From Phocoena phocoena (taxonomy: Eukaryota > Chordata > Mammalia > Artiodactyla > Phocoenidae), in NCBI RefSeq assembly GCF_963924675.1, contig NC_089234.1, positions 24,233,668-24,297,667 of the forward strand: a stretch of DNA of 64,000 nt. Reading direction: 5' to 3'. Both the position numbers and the translations under genes were made by a program. This document shows positions 37,391 to 49,681 of the stretch, piece after piece. The notes beneath the pieces were generated by a model, which saw only the letters and a program-made list of their open reading frames with translations, was not told the DNA's origin and searched no databases. The stretch's first letter is position 1; every line of letters begins with the position of its first letter.

Positions 37391-37529
37391 TGAGTGTGGT
37401 GTTCCAGTAAAGCAGGTCTCACCACAGTGTCTTTTTCCCCAAACACTCTCCTCTCAGCCCTCCTCCTCCTCCCTCCTGGCCAGGTACACACTGTTGCTGG
37501 GGGAATGTACGGGGGTGGGTCCAGGACTT

Positions 37530-37785
37530 CGGGGTTATGAGCTCCTGTTTATTATACACCTGCTATGCCCCAGGCCCGCTACAGGAAACGCGGTGTCTTA
37601 CAAACTCCTCTGAACACCGCCGAAGCCGGTATACCTCCCATCCCAGCACCATTTTACAGACAAGGAGACTAAGTTACAGGAGAGGGGCCTGGCCTTAGCT
37701 GGTCAGTGACAGAGCCAGGATGGGAACCCGGGTCTGTCTGATTCCAGAAACTTGTATTCTTTTCACAAAACCACAGAACACCCAT
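37530..37785 (-). mobile_element. MIR, antisense, near full length
   Basis: 'ccattttacagacaaggaga', 'gtgacagagccaggatggga' and an adjoining acccgggtctgtctgattc-type segment are the antisense MIR core and head. Confidence 0.82.
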
Positions 37786-38889
37786 GAAATGCGGCTGCAG
37801 GAAACAGCCGTCTCTTCCCTGTTCTCCGTGTTAACATGGCCTGAGAGCTGAGGGGTGCTAAATGGGAGGGAAGGAGTCTTTAAATTCTTGGTCCTGACTG
37901 CAAATGGCACGTGCCTCCTGCAGCCTCAGGTTCCCGCATCAGAGAAGCTGGCAACCCCGATACGCTTATCCCAGGCGTGCCAGGTATATGCCCCACGGCA
38001 CCCGAAGGCAGGAGGCAGGATAAGGAACGTGCCTTTTCCAACTCTAATTGATCAGCAAACTTGATCACTAGAGTCTGTCGAGACTGTCTGACAACAACAA
38101 GTAAAAGGAAGTCGGGGTGCTCATTAAGCATTTAAAATCCAGCCCTGGCCCAGCCCCTGCCAAACTGTTCTTCTCTTCAGGTGAGGTCAGGGGGAGCACA
38201 TGCCGAGCTGTCAGCTCCTCCGCTGCTGGGTGAGAAATGCTTCCCCCCAGGGCTCAGCTCAGGAAGCCACCACCTCCCCAGCCTCCCAGCTCTGGTTTCT
38301 GCCACGCAGGCACAGATGCTGCTTCCTTTACTTGCTTTATAATGATATCGTTTACCTTGCAGGTTCCTTTGGCTGGTTTTTGTTTGATATGCTACAGCGG
38401 TTCTCAATTAGACTCCCTCCTCCACCGTCTGCTGATGCGAACTACGGCGTTCACGACAGCAGCGACACACGGGCTCCTTCCACTCTTTACTCAGAACCAA
38501 CGAGAAGGGATGCAGAGCCTGGCTCCAGACCAGAGTCGCTGCTTCCCCACTGCGTGGAGACCAGAGATGACAGAGATGGTGAGGGTCTGAGTTTACTATC
38601 AGATGAGAGAAGACACCCCAGTTCTGAGGCCAATTCACCAACTCCAGCTCAAGAGCCCCTCTCCAGCTGAGCTCTTCCTGACAAACCCAGGATCACCCCA
38701 TCCACCTTTCTGAATGTCTGTCTAGCAAGGGCCAGGGCTGAGGAATCTCAGCTTTGCCCATGGACCTGAGGGCAGCAGCCTACATGGCGTTGACAGGCCC
38801 AACATTTGAGCTGTTTTACTATGTTTTTCAGAAGGCTCATTAACAGATGTTCAATTTAAGCGCCCCTTGATCAAATAAAATGAAACAAT
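37786..38889. other. No gene called
   Basis: Moderately GC-rich single-copy DNA. A plus-strand frame of 156 codons (38200-38670) overlaps others in different phases. It has Pro/Ser-rich text and no motif, and part (38395-38420, gcggttctcaattag) hints at a MITE end. Not called as a gene. Confidence 0.4.
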
Positions 38890-39420
38890 TCCGCCCCCAG
38901 GTGTTTACCCAAGAGAAATAAAAATTTATGTCCACAGAAGCCCTTGTACACAAATCTCCATAGCAGTTTTATTCTTAACCACCTAAAACTGGAAATAACC
39001 CAAATGTCCGTCAGCTGGTGGGTGGATTAACAAACAATGATACATCCACACCAGGGACCACTACTTGGCCATAAACGAACTGCCAACGCACACAACATGA
39101 CTGAACCTCAAAAAGCATTATGCTAAGGGGAGGAAACCAAAGACACAAAAGACTACTTACTGTAGATTCTATTTATATGAATTTCTAGAAAAGGCAAAAC
39201 TGCAGTTATAGAAAAACAGACCACTGGTTGCCAAGGGTTGGGAGTTGGGGAAACAGATTGACTATAAAGGGTCATAAGAGACCTTCAGGGGTTGATGGAA
39301 ATGTCCTATATCTTGATTGTACTGTTCATTACTAAGTATATACATTTGTCAAAACTCACTGAACTACACTCTTAAAACGAGTGAATTTTATTGTATGTAA
39401 ACCATACTTCAAGAAGACTA
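38890..39420 (+). mobile_element. Old L1 (L1M) 3' end
   Basis: 'cctcaaaaagcattatgcta', 'ctatttatatgaatttctag', 'cactggttgccaagggttgg' and 'cactcttaaaacgagtgaat' follow the 3' end of ancient L1 elements. The 5' part is absent and no frame is open. Confidence 0.85.
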
Positions 39421-39884
39421 TTTTTTTCAATTAAACAGGTTGTTTGTAAACATTTTTTAAGTTTTTTTAAAAGTCTTCTTTTAAAGACTTTTCAGAGCTT
39501 TTATTGTGTTGAGGTACATTTTAAATCTTCAAGGGAGAGATGTAAATATCCAAGGTTTTTCAAATTCACTTGACAAAAGATTTAATCAAAAGTTTTACAG
39601 AACACCAGTTAAAATCTTGAGGACACAGGTAGAGAAAACTGCACTAGAGAGTTACTGATCTGGATAAAGCATTGCCCTCTCTTCACTGTCATCTTTAAAA
39701 ACTCAAACCCCCTTAAGAAAAGGAAGTATGTTCAGCAGGACCTCTTTGTAGGAGTCCTGGTTGAGTAGGCAATTTCCTGCAGATTGGAGGGCCAGGTATT
39801 AGCATGAGTCCACTGGGTGAGGAAGAGGGTGCTGAGTGGGGAAGCAGGAGCCGGAAGCCTGACTGGGCTCCCTGTACGCTGTGG
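39421..39884. other. No recognised feature
   Basis: AT-rich left half, then single-copy DNA. No gene is seen. Confidence 0.45.
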
Positions 39885-39985
39885 CCATTCATCCATCCGT
39901 CATTCATCCTGTGAGGCACTCTGCTGCGTGCCAGAGAGACAGTCATGTAAGGTGCCCACCCTCCAGTAGCTCACAGCCTTGCCAC
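39885..39985 (-). mobile_element. L2/MIR3 3' end, antisense
   Basis: 'attcatcctgtgaggcactc' followed by 'tgctgcgtgccagagagaca' matches the inverted L2 terminus (cattcaacaaatatttattgag..gtgccaggcac type). Confidence 0.5.
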
Positions 39986-41284
39986 TTCCGTTAAGAGCTG
40001 CCTGCCCCTGAGTCCCAGTGCCCGTGGGACCTTCTTGTGTGGCTTCTAATTGCCTTTTCCTAGCAGGAAAGGAGGATGCACATTCCTGCCTACCTTCCAA
40101 ACAGAGTGGTCACCAGCTCTAACCAGCAGGTCATCCCAAGCTCACAGATCATCAGAAGGCATTTAGCACCGGCCCCAGAAAGTTCTGGCAGACGGCAGTA
40201 AAGGGAGAGAGTCGTCTACCTCACTGCACCTCAAGCCACATGCAAATTCTTCCTACCCCTCGATTAGCCTGCCTGTTGCACTGAGTCAGGGAGAAGCAGA
40301 CAAGAGAGAGCATCGTGGAGAGAGCTGCATAGAACATGCCCACTCTGTTAAGTGTATGAGCCCTGGTCCAGCAAGCTCTTCTCTCGCTGCCTGTTTCCCT
40401 TCTGCCTTTCTCAGGTCTCCCCAACGTGGCCACCCAGCTCCTGTTCAGAAATAGCCATCTCCAGGGAGGCAGAGCACAGACCCAAGATTGGGACCCTAGT
40501 CTGCTCTTTCTAGAAACAGCTCCTAATTGATGCACTGTCCTGAAGTTCCCTCCCCACCCTCACCTAGGAAAGAAGGCAGACACAGGGCTGTAACAGACTC
40601 TCCTCACCTCTTTCTGTATTCTCTTCACCTGGCTTGTCATCCAGCCACAAAAAAATCCCTAAGCCTCCAAGGCTTAAGAGACAGAAGTGCCCGGGAGATG
40701 GAACCAGAATTGGTAACACATGACTGCCCTGATCTGCAGCTCCCCTGAGTGCTCAAGGTTTAAAGAGTGCGCCCAGAGCCCCAGGAATACACTCTGGAAG
40801 GGAAAAGAATCTTGGAAACACACTGTGTTGAAGGGAATTTGTTAGATGTTTTGACTGCCCGTCACTTTCTATACTGGGTTCTTGGAGAGAGCGCGTCACC
40901 TCCTCTACAGGAGCCCAAACAGTCATGCACACTCCACCAAGCTCCGGGCTACAGGATCTTGCATAGGTGACCCCGGCTCCACCGTGAGATGCACCCATAC
41001 CAGACCTCACCCAGGAGCTGGGACCACAAGGACTCCAGAATGGCACTGGGACATCCAGTTTCCAGCAGCAGGGTAAACCCCGTGGCCTCCTGTGTCCAGC
41101 ACAGATGGCTCTGTCCTCACCAGTCTGGCCAAGACTCTGGAAACAGGCCTCCAAGTTTTCCTGGAGTCACTGGTTTTCCAAGGCTGATCCTGGAGTCTTC
41201 CTACAATTCCCCCCTTAATATCCTTTGAGTAACCTCCATTGCTACTACATGATTGATACACTGTGTGTGTGCAACACCCATTGC
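39986..41284. other. No gene identified
   Basis: About 1.3 kb of single-copy DNA. Overlapping frames up to 133 codons on both strands (40221-41261) show no motif and mirror one another. Confidence 0.45.
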
Positions 41285-41647
41285 CTCTACAAACTAGCAG
41301 TTGTCAGACGTTTTGTTCCCAAGACCCCTTCACACTTTAAAGGACCCTCAAGAGCTTTTGTTTATGCTGGTTACATCTACTGATATTTACTGTATCAGAA
41401 ATTAAAAGTGAGACATTTTAAAAAATATATTACTTTATTTTAAAATAATAATGAAGTCATTACACCTTAAGATAAATTCATAACAGTGTTAATATAAATA
41501 GGTATTTTATAAAAACTAACTATATTTTTCAGAAAAAATCAGTGAAATGAATGGCATTGTTTCATGCGTTTGCAGGTCTCATTAATGGCCGGCTTCACAG
41601 AAGACAGCTGAAATCATCTATCTGCTTCTCCCTTCAATCTGTTTTTT
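41285..41647 (+). mobile_element. DNA-transposon-like MITE, left part (split by SINE)
   Basis: 'caagaccccttcacacttta' followed by aaggaccctcaagagctttt, AT-rich interior, and ggctt..cagaagacagctg text follow a known old AT-rich hAT-like element. It resumes after the SINE and ends with a ttgaggatcacta terminus. The family name is uncertain. Confidence 0.5.
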
Positions 41648-41991
41648 TCTATAAATTTATTTATTTTTGGCTGTGTTGAGCCTTTGTTGCTGTGTTGGGG
41701 CTTTTCTCTAGTTGCAGCGAGCTGGGGCTACTCTTTGTTGCGGTGCGCGGGCTTCTCACTGCAGTGGCTTCTCTTGTTGCAGAGCACAGGCTCCAGATGC
41801 GCAGGCTTCAGTAGTTGTGGCACGTGGGCTCAGTAGTTGTGGCTCACGGGCTCTAGAGCGCAGGCTCAGTAGTTGTGGCGCACGGGCTTAGTTGCTCCGC
41901 AGCATGTGGGATCCTCCCGGACCGGGGCTCGAACCCGTGTCCCCAGCATTGGCAGGCGGACTCTCAACCACTGCACCACCAGGGAAGTCCC
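41648..41991 (-). mobile_element. CHR SINE, long form, antisense
   Basis: tttatttatttttggctgtg at the left, three cagtagttgtgg-type units in the middle, ends accagggaagtccc. Target duplication aatctgttttt flanks it (41636-41646 and 41993-42003). Confidence 0.96.
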
Positions 41992-42178
41992 AAATCTGTT
42001 TTTATATCGCATGTCATGTAGACTTTGGAAAACTCCATTGTCCATTCATGACAGAGATTTAAAAAGACAAATGCCTCAGTGTTATTATAAAAACACATGT
42101 GAGCTCACATACCCCCTAAAAGGGGCTCAGAAACCCATGGGAGTTCCCAGGGCACACTTTGAGGATCACTAGTCTAAG
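41992..42178 (+). mobile_element. DNA-transposon-like MITE, right part
   Basis: Continuation of 41285-41647. Ends with 'gggcacactttgaggatcac' then tagtctaag, a typical MITE terminus. Confidence 0.5.
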
Positions 42179-42334
42179 CCTTTCAGATTTGCTTATGGGA
42201 CTGATTGGCTGACTAAGGACCCGCACTTGACCTTGTGAGGGAAATGACCATGGCCCTCTGGCATTGGTGGGAAGAGTGGGAGAGGCAGCAGCAAACCATT
42301 TGGACTGAAAGCAGAGCAATTGCTACCACCTCCC

Positions 42335-42455
42335 CAACAAGAACACACATTCGATGAGGGCAGGTGTGGACTCTGTTTTGTTCACTGCTCTGTCCCCAGA
42401 TGGAAGAACCCCTAGTAGTCACTCAATAAATATGCATTGAATGAATGAATAAAAT
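42335..42455 (+). mobile_element. L2 LINE 3' end
   Basis: 'ctgttttgttcactgctctg' then tccccagatgg and 'cactcaataaatatgcattg' are the L2 3' terminus, with a (GAAT)n-like tail. Confidence 0.85.
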
Positions 42456-42579
42456 AAATGCTTGTGTATATGTGTTTCAAGGAACCTATTAAAAAAATTT
42501 TTAAGGAAGAAAGAAAACAGAAAAGCCTCGATGCTTTAGGTGATAAACCTCATCCCCTAGGAACACTCCGCTTTCCAGA

Positions 42580-42690
42580 ATAACAACTAGACAGGGAGCA
42601 CCTTGATGGCCGATTCTGTGACTCATCTGTGTTTCCCTAGCACCTCACAGGAGTCCACCACCTCACAGGCATTCAGGGTAGCTGCATAAA
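42580..42690 (+). mobile_element. L2 LINE 3' end fragment
   Basis: 'gagcaccttgatggccgatt' then ctgtgactcatctgtgtttc and cctagcacctcacaggag is a diverged L2 terminus. Confidence 0.5.
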
Positions 42691-44305
42691 TGACCACACA
42701 GTGGAGAGGTAACATTCGGGTAGGCCAGGTGTCTGCCGTGCTTATCCTGTCACTGTGACACTTTCCACGGTCATCTCCTAGAGGCGGATTCCTCAAAACC
42801 GTAGCATCTGTGAGGAGGCCAAGGAGTCATCTAGTCCAGTCATTTTCAATTTCTTTCTTCACGACAGAATCGTTATTTCAAAAGGCATTTTCCACCACGC
42901 ACCACAGGAGAAGTGGGGTTGCTTCAGACGAGGCAGAGCTCCATGGAATCAACCTCTTCATCTGCCCCTTTGCCGCCCCCCTCCATCCCACCACCATGTA
43001 AGCCCCCATCCCAGGAGCAGTCATCGGCTACTGCCCAGCCTGGACACGCCCAGGAGAGTTAAGAGTCTTGGCAGCTCCGAGCCCCTGCTTCCAGATGGGA
43101 TAAAGCTCCACCTCATTCCAGTCCCTGGGCTCTGTGAGCCACACCCCTGGGTCCTGTTTTGCTTCTTCAGCCAGTTTGAGGAAGGTTTTTGTCACTTGCA
43201 ACCAAAGCAGCCTTAATAAAGTTAGCCGATCTGTGTGGACACTCTCACATTGACCCCCGTGAGCGCTGCTGGGAGCCCGTGGGCCTACGATGGAGAGGCA
43301 GCGGCAATAAGAACTCACGACCGACCGTGTAGCTGCCCAGCACGTTCCCAGCCTGTAGGGCAGGGGTCCTAGCCCTAAATGAAATCAAAGTTAACCCCCT
43401 TAGCTCTCTTCCAGCAAAAAAAAAAAAGAGGTGGAGGGGAAAAGAATAACTCTTTCATTCTGGGCAAGATCTAAATGCAATTATAACTTAGTAGATCCAT
43501 GAGGAAACTGACAAGAGCCAATCCTTTGCACAAGGCATGTTCTGATTTCATGCCGACAAATTATTTTTTAAAGGGCATTAATATCACAAGCTGATGACTT
43601 TTAGCCCTGAGCAAATGATGCATTTTAATGTTTCTTTACACATAGCTCTCAGCCCAAGTGAAGCTGTCTTGGCAAAGCATTAGCAAACATTTACATTTCA
43701 AAACTCAACAGAAGTGTTGTTAGGTTTATCTTTCTTTTTCTTTTCATATAGGCTTGCACAGATAACTCATGTTTCACATGGTAAGTGGTGTATAGCATTC
43801 CTTTTCTAACCCCTGGCATACCTTTAGAAGATAGTGGCTCCTGGTTTTCAGGCCTACAATCTAAAGATTGATTTTTTGAAAGGGGGAAGGAAATACAGTG
43901 GCATCATCAAACACTATTACCTTTGTTGCAGGCAGGCTCTTTTTGAAATGGCAGTGTATTTTCAGATTCCTTTATTCCTCAGCACAAGCGAAGGCACCAG
44001 ACATCTGGTGCTTTCTCCTGTCTGAGGGTCAGAGCAGGATCCTCAAAGAGCAAACAAAGGAGCAAACAAAGTCCAGTGGTTAGTGTTTATCTTTCCAGAT
44101 GGAGCCAAAGCAAAAATGACAGTGAACCCGGGGGTGGGTGAGAATTAGAATCAATGACGGGCAGAGGCTCATTTTCCTTTTTAATAGACGCGACTTGGTT
44201 AAGAGTCACAAAATTAGAAGTCTTGAGTGTGCAGTCGGTATCTGATGCATTTTAAGTCATCTTACGGTACAGTCTATGTTCTAGACCAAAGTGCCCCCTA
44301 CTGTA
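42691..44305. other. Single-copy stretch, no gene
   Basis: No repeat is recognised over about 1.6 kb apart from short A runs and gtcatctagtccagtc at 42826. Bases 43440-43780 are AT-rich, complex and non-repetitive, a plausible conserved non-coding element (see findings). Confidence 0.4.
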
Positions 44306-44515
44306 AGAGATTGAGCACGCAAACTCTGCAGGCAGAGAGGTATGGGTTCAAAGCCCAGCTCAGCCACTCCCTGGCAGTGAAACCTTATACAAGTGACTTG
44401 CCCTCTAGAAGCTTCAGTTTCTCCATCTGTAAAATGGGAATAAGAAGGCTGCCCACCTCATTGAGATACTGTGTTAAAAGCAAATGTGATGATTCACGTG
44501 ACAAGGTCCACAGAG
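44306..44515 (+). mobile_element. MIR SINE, near full length
   Basis: 'caggcagagaggtatgggtt' (head), 'caagtgacttgccctctaga', 'ttctccatctgtaaaatggg' and a gatactgtgttaaaagc tail. Confidence 0.9.
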
Positions 44516-44724
44516 GGCTTTCTCACTGTACACACACATTGTTCCTTCCCAAAAGAACCTTCCCGCCCACGCTACTCCATCACCTCCATTTCTTACATTT
44601 ACTCTCCTCCCAAGACTGGCTGTGTGCACCCTCGTCTCAAACCTTACAACCTCCTTCAATAACCTTGCAAGCTAATCATTCAGAGAAACAAGATAATTAA
44701 AACAACCAGTGTGCTAAAACGGGA

Positions 44725-44835
44725 TTTCAGGGATGGTTGTACAACAGTCTACAGTTACTAAAACTCGCTGAATCGTACATGCACAGTGAGTGAGTTTTAT
44801 GGTAGTGAATTAGACGTCAGTAAAGATAAACAACC
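44725..44835 (+). mobile_element. Old L1 3' end fragment
   Basis: 'gttactaaaactcgctgaat' then cgtacatg and 'gagttttatggtagtgaatt' match the extreme 3' end of old L1. Confidence 0.65.
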
Positions 44836-45859
44836 AGGCCAGGAAAGTTAGCAAGGTTCCAAAAGGTTAGCTGACAAAGATTAACAAATGGTTTGAAATG
44901 GCCCCCATCCGTCTGAGAGTTGTGATGGGACTCAAACATTCTCAACTCCTCATGTCCTCTAAATAAAGGGGGCCACCTGACATGCACACTTCTCTCCCTT
45001 CACCCCTCGGCTTTGTGCCTAATGTTGGGACAGCTGATGGTGAGTCTTTGAGGCAGGAGTCCCACCTCCTCCCCCACCCCCTAGAGGAAATGAGCTACCG
45101 GGCTCTCTGCCCACCTTTCCTTCCCCAGGTGACACTGATTGGAAGGAACTCAATGAATATGAATGGCACTGCGGAGAAGCTTACCAGGAAACCCAGAGCC
45201 AGGAGCGATCTTGTTACTGAGCTGGGGGAAGGCTTGTGAAAGAAAACACAATCCATTCTACCTAATGTTCACTCACCCTGACAGCTCATCTCTCCTACAC
45301 ACTCATTCCCCCAAATATTTACCTATCTCGCTTCCTCTCTGGGTACACAATGGGCCCTAACCAGCTTTAACGCAGAAGACATTCTCCTGAAAAAGGTCTT
45401 TTGTGGTGATGTGTGCACTCTGTTATTTTGGGAGCGGCAGACATCTGGACAGGGCTACAGGATGGCTATTTAGAGTCCCCAGGGCATCCTTCAGGTGCAA
45501 AATGCTCTGCTCCCTCTTCATTCTCCATCTCTGTCCCACTGAGGTGGGCACGATGCAGCCCACATCGAGGTGACCATAAAAGGAGGGAGAGGACAGCCCC
45601 CTCAGGTGCCTGCAGAGGACCAGTTTTTTCACCCCTTTAGAAGCTACCAGTGGCTCTCCTTTCTCCTCTGGAGTCCCTACCCCAGTCTCTGCTCCCTGCA
45701 CGAAACTGCACCTTGGACTCCACTTCCCACTTCCCAGGGCTTTGCTCCTTGCTCACATCCTACCAAGTGTTCTCAGGATAAACAAAGTACAATTTCTGAC
45801 TGTGGTTTTCCCAACAAATTTAACATAAGGCAAAGGAAAAACACAAGGAGTATCCCCAT
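44836..45859. other. No gene identified
   Basis: About 1 kb of single-copy DNA. The overlapping frames of 60-105 codons show no motif. Weak L2-like pyrimidine-rich text at 45640-45770. Confidence 0.4.
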
Positions 45860-45869
45860 AACAACCCAG

Positions 45870-46195
45870 GAGGGACTTCCCCGGTAGCGCGGTGGTTAAG
45901 AATCCGCCTGCCAACGCAGGGGACACGGGTTCGATCCCTGGTCCGGGAAGATCTCACATGCCATGGGGCAACTAAGCCTGTGTGCCACAACTACTGAGCC
46001 TGCGCTCTAGAGCCCGCGAGCCACAGCTACTGACGTCCGCGCTCCTAGAGCCCAACAAAAGAAGCCACCGCAATGAGAAGCCCGCGCACTGCAAAGAAGA
46101 GTAGCCCTGACTCACTGCAACTAGAGAGAACCAGTGCGCAGCAACAAAACCCCAAAAAATTAATTAATTTATTTATTTATTTATTGAAAACAAAA
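45870..46195 (+). mobile_element. CHR SINE, long form
   Basis: Head agggacttccccggtagcgc, B-box gggttcgatccc, long-form 3' half (ccacaactactgagcctgcg, gaagccaccgcaatgagaag), tail (TTTA)n and A-rich. A 10-bp target duplication aacaacccag flanks it (45860-45869, 46196-46205). More diverged than the short form, so older. Confidence 0.95.
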
Positions 46196-46205
46196 AACAA
46201 CCCAG

Positions 46206-47063
46206 AAAAGGAGCTGAGATGGACAGATTGGAATCACCCTTGCTGTGGTAGGGCCAGCTTTGGGCCAGCACCATCGATGTGGATGGTCAAGATAATTAAG
46301 TGAGAGCCATTCAGGGCCCAGCCTCCCACAGGGACCTTGATTTTATCTCTTACCCACATATATTAAGGAAGGAAGGCCAGCAGACTTCTGCAGAATGGAG
46401 AGCAACAGAGAATCCACCAAGGACAGGACAGCAGACACACAAGATGAGTCCGGGCAGCCCACGGACGTGTCCTACCTGCTGACTGGATAGGTTTTGGTGG
46501 GGTCTGGTTTAAGGATGCCCTAACACGCCCATATCCAGATAATCTCCCATCCCATTTTCTTTTTAGGGTTTTTCTGCCTGAACAGAACAATCCTGTACCT
46601 TGGTTTTCTGAAGCCACTCTGCAAATCTCAGGGCCCAGAAAGAACTTCTGGCTTCCTCCTTTCAGGCCTCAGGTGTTCTCACACCCTGCTCTTTTGAAGC
46701 ACATGCAGGTCCAGTGCTTTCAGCATCTACCTGAGCTAGAATTCACCACCACGCAAGAGGCTCCCTCATCCATCAGAAGCTGTTTTGTTGGCCGTCCAAA
46801 ATGAATCAGATGCAGATGCAAAGCTTAGCTTCCTAACCCCTCATCAAATGCTTACACATTAGATTATCCTGCCCCAGAAGGGCCAGTCTGAGAAGAGAAA
46901 GGACCTTGTTAACGCTGCCCATAGAAAGGATCCCAGGAAGGTTTCCCTAGTTTTCTCTGTCTAAACTTTCCTTCCCTGGGGGACTCCCCTATCAATCTAC
47001 ACCCACCTGCTTAGACCTCTGTCTGGCAGCCCTCTCTCTCCAGCCAGGCCTCTCCTCTCAATA
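46206..47063. other. No gene identified
   Basis: Single-copy DNA. The minus-strand frame at 46363-46617 has no motif. Bases 46990-47060 are pyrimidine-rich. Confidence 0.45.
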
Positions 47064-47078
47064 AAACTCCTCGCTCAT

Positions 47079-47286
47079 AGGTTTCCCTGGTGGCGCAGTG
47101 GTTGAGAGTCCGCCTGCCGATGCAGGGGACACGGGTTCGTGCCCCGGTCCGGGAGGATCCCACATGCCGCGGAGTGGCTGGGCCCGTGAGCCATGGCCGC
47201 TGAGCCTGCGCGTCCGGAGCCCGTGCTCCACAATGGGAGAGGCCACAGCAGTGAGAGGCCCGCGTACCACAAAAACAAAAAAACAA
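47079..47286 (+). mobile_element. CHR SINE, short form
   Basis: Starts taggtttccctggtggcgca, B-box gggttcgtgccc, end gcgtaccac with an (AAAAAC)n tail. Target duplication aaaactcctcgctca / aaaacccctcgctca (47064-47078, 47288-47302), one mismatch. Confidence 0.96.
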
Positions 47287-47302
47287 AAAAACCCCTCGCT
47301 CA

Positions 47303-47739
47303 GCCTCCTGATCATCAGCTCATGATGAGATGTCGCCCCTAATGAGCCCCTCTGACCAGGTCTGTCCTGCCTTTACCGACACCCCAGCCCCCATTCCCTG
47401 CACCACCACCACCCAGAACCCTCTGATCAGGGGGCGTGGCAGCCCTCACCGGAATCCCAGGGTCCAGCCATACACCCCCTTCTTTCTACTTACTGGTGAA
47501 AATCCCCACCTGGATCTGGGCATTTAGCTCCCACCCTGGTTTGTGAAGGCGCCAATTACTCTGTTCATCAAGTGCCCCTCCCATCTCACTAGCCAATCCA
47601 GCTGCGCAGCTCCACAAATGCCCAGTGGCATCATTGCACACGCCCCAGGGCCGGAAAACAGCACTGATCCCGCCCAACTCAGCCCTCCCACGGCCCTTCT
47701 TCTCAATAGGTCTCACCCCCACCCACCCAGGGCCCAGAC
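47303..47739. other. No gene identified
   Basis: C-rich, apparently single-copy DNA with few CpGs. Frames here are open partly because of base composition. Confidence 0.4.
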
Positions 47740-48090
47740 CCAGACCCGAGTGTCATCCTCGACTCCCGACCCTCTCTCACCCACCATGGTGACTCTCCAC
47801 CAGGGAGTGGGTCCTCCTGGTCCTGACTCCAAAAGAGGTCCCGAGTCCACATGCTCTTTCTTCTCCACCCTAGTGTCTCTGAAATCGGCAACAGCCACTC
47901 TGATGTGTCCACGCTCTGCTCCGGCGTCTGTTCCTGCAGAGCAGCCGGATTGTGGAACAGGGCACACCACTCCCTCCCTGGCTGGAAAGTCCCCCGCGAC
48001 TCCCACGGCAGCCTCCCTCCCATGATCCACGTGGTCCCGCTAACCCTCAGCCCACCTTTCAGACTTAACGTCCTACCGCACACTCGGTGA
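47740..48090 (+). mobile_element. L2-like LINE, ORF2-derived part (tentative)
   Basis: 'gagtgtcatcctcgactccc' followed by gaccctctctcaccca, then 'gcagagcagccggattgtgg', recall the C-terminal L2 ORF2 text in sense. Strongly diverged. It accounts for the 160-codon plus frame over 47543-48025. Confidence 0.5.
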
Positions 48091-49593
48091 ACGACTGATT
48101 GAACAAATGCCTGCTTCACATACGTTACTCTCCATCTTCCTTCGCTTCTTAAGGAGAAATTGAAACATTCCCAGGGCGCCTCACTGTGGTTCTATCACCT
48201 ACGCCACCCAGCAGCGTTTGCCCACCTCTCCAGACAAAGTAAAAACTAGGGGCATCACCTCCGCTGTCCAGTCACAGTGTTCTACCTGGGGCTTAAGCTT
48301 TACCTTCCAACAACATCCCTTTTTCTAAGTTCACACTATTTTCTAATTGTGTCCCTATTCGCTACCCAGCAGAAAACGCAGGAAAGTTAAGGCCCGCGGA
48401 AGTAATGGAAACTCTTTGGTGCCCCCCTGTGGTCACGGATAGTTAGCCGGCTGAGATGTGCCCAGAAGAATGCTGGCTTTTCTGCTGCTTTCGAAGGTAG
48501 AGGAGGCTGCTCTGGGGACTCTGCAAAGGAGAGCCTGAGGCTGGAGAGGGAAGTACTTCCAGGCGCCAATCCTAGAGATATACATCTACCATCCACAGGG
48601 GGAGGAATCCAGATCGAAATGCTTTCCAGCCAACTGCTCTGAGTCTCCAATTCCTGTTTGCTAATATAGGTGTAATAATCCCTGCCCAACCATCCTAGTA
48701 AGCGTGCAGTGAAGCTACCACGAGATCAATCACCTGCACTTTTTTTGGGGTGTGTGTGTATATATGTGTGTGTGTATAGATATGTCTATATGGTCCAGTA
48801 CTCAATCTTGATACATTCTAAAATGCTTCTCCTGCCCCAGCATACTTGCCTATTCATATGAGCTCTGTGATCACCAAATGAGTCAGGCAGGATGGAGTGG
48901 AGGATGTAGTTGAGATAACGTGTGTCTGACAAAGAGGTGCCCATATGCCACTCGTCATACAAAAAAGTCCTGGAGAAAATGTCAGTAACAAGGCATTGCA
49001 AGTGGTGAAGCAGAAAGGTGGGCGTGTGTTGTTGTTGTCTTGGGGAAATTCAAGGGCAGATGCTGGGTTCTGACATTTGCAAAGGAACAGGAGCCCAGGT
49101 GGAAAGCCAAGTATCTCTGATTAAGAAAAGTAACCCTAATCTCCTGTGTTTCCAGCCCGTTTAGAGTCCCTACCTTCAAAATATTCATCTTTGCACCCCT
49201 GGAGCCTGTTAAAGTGTTTGACACCAAACAGGTACTTAAGAAGGAGGTAGTGCATGAATGAGTGAGTGAATGAAGGAATCAATGAATTTGATTTTGAGGA
49301 AATAGGTGCAACATCTACAAGCCTCTAGCTCTGAAGCTCCTTACTTTCTAGTCCTACCCGAGCCCCGCCACACCCTGTTCTTGTCCCCTGTAAGCCTGAG
49401 CTTTTTCATCTCTCTTATTTTGAGTAAAGTGGGAAAGGGCGTGGCTCATTTTGTCATGATTGCCTGAAGTCTTTAAATCCCTCTCTCTGCACAGCTAATT
49501 TTGCACTGTCTTCCCATCACATTGCCTTAGTCTGCGTAAAGAAAATCTGCCTAATTAGAACAGTAAAAATGGATAACTTTTTTCCTCCAAACC
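48091..49593. other. No gene identified
   Basis: About 1.5 kb of mostly single-copy DNA with a TG/TA tract at 48745-48785 and an L2/MIR-like tail with GAATG-like units at 49205-49285. No coding signal is seen. Confidence 0.4.
48745..48785. repeat. (TG)n/(TA)n imperfect microsatellite
   Basis: gtgtgtgtatatatgtgtgt-type alternating purine-pyrimidine tract, a potential Z-DNA former. Confidence 0.85.
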
Positions 49594-49645
49594 AACAGTT
49601 CTTAACTCTGGCTGAACATTAGAATAAGCTGAGAAGCTTGTGTAC

Positions 49646-49681
<36 letters not shown>

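Noticed and set aside
38200..38670. 156-codon plus-strand frame
   Set aside because: Overlaps frames in other phases, Pro/Ser-rich, no motif, part resembles a MITE end.
47543..48025. 160-codon frame and overlapping minus frames (47703-48119)
   Set aside because: C-rich composition opens all phases; the region resembles a decayed L2.
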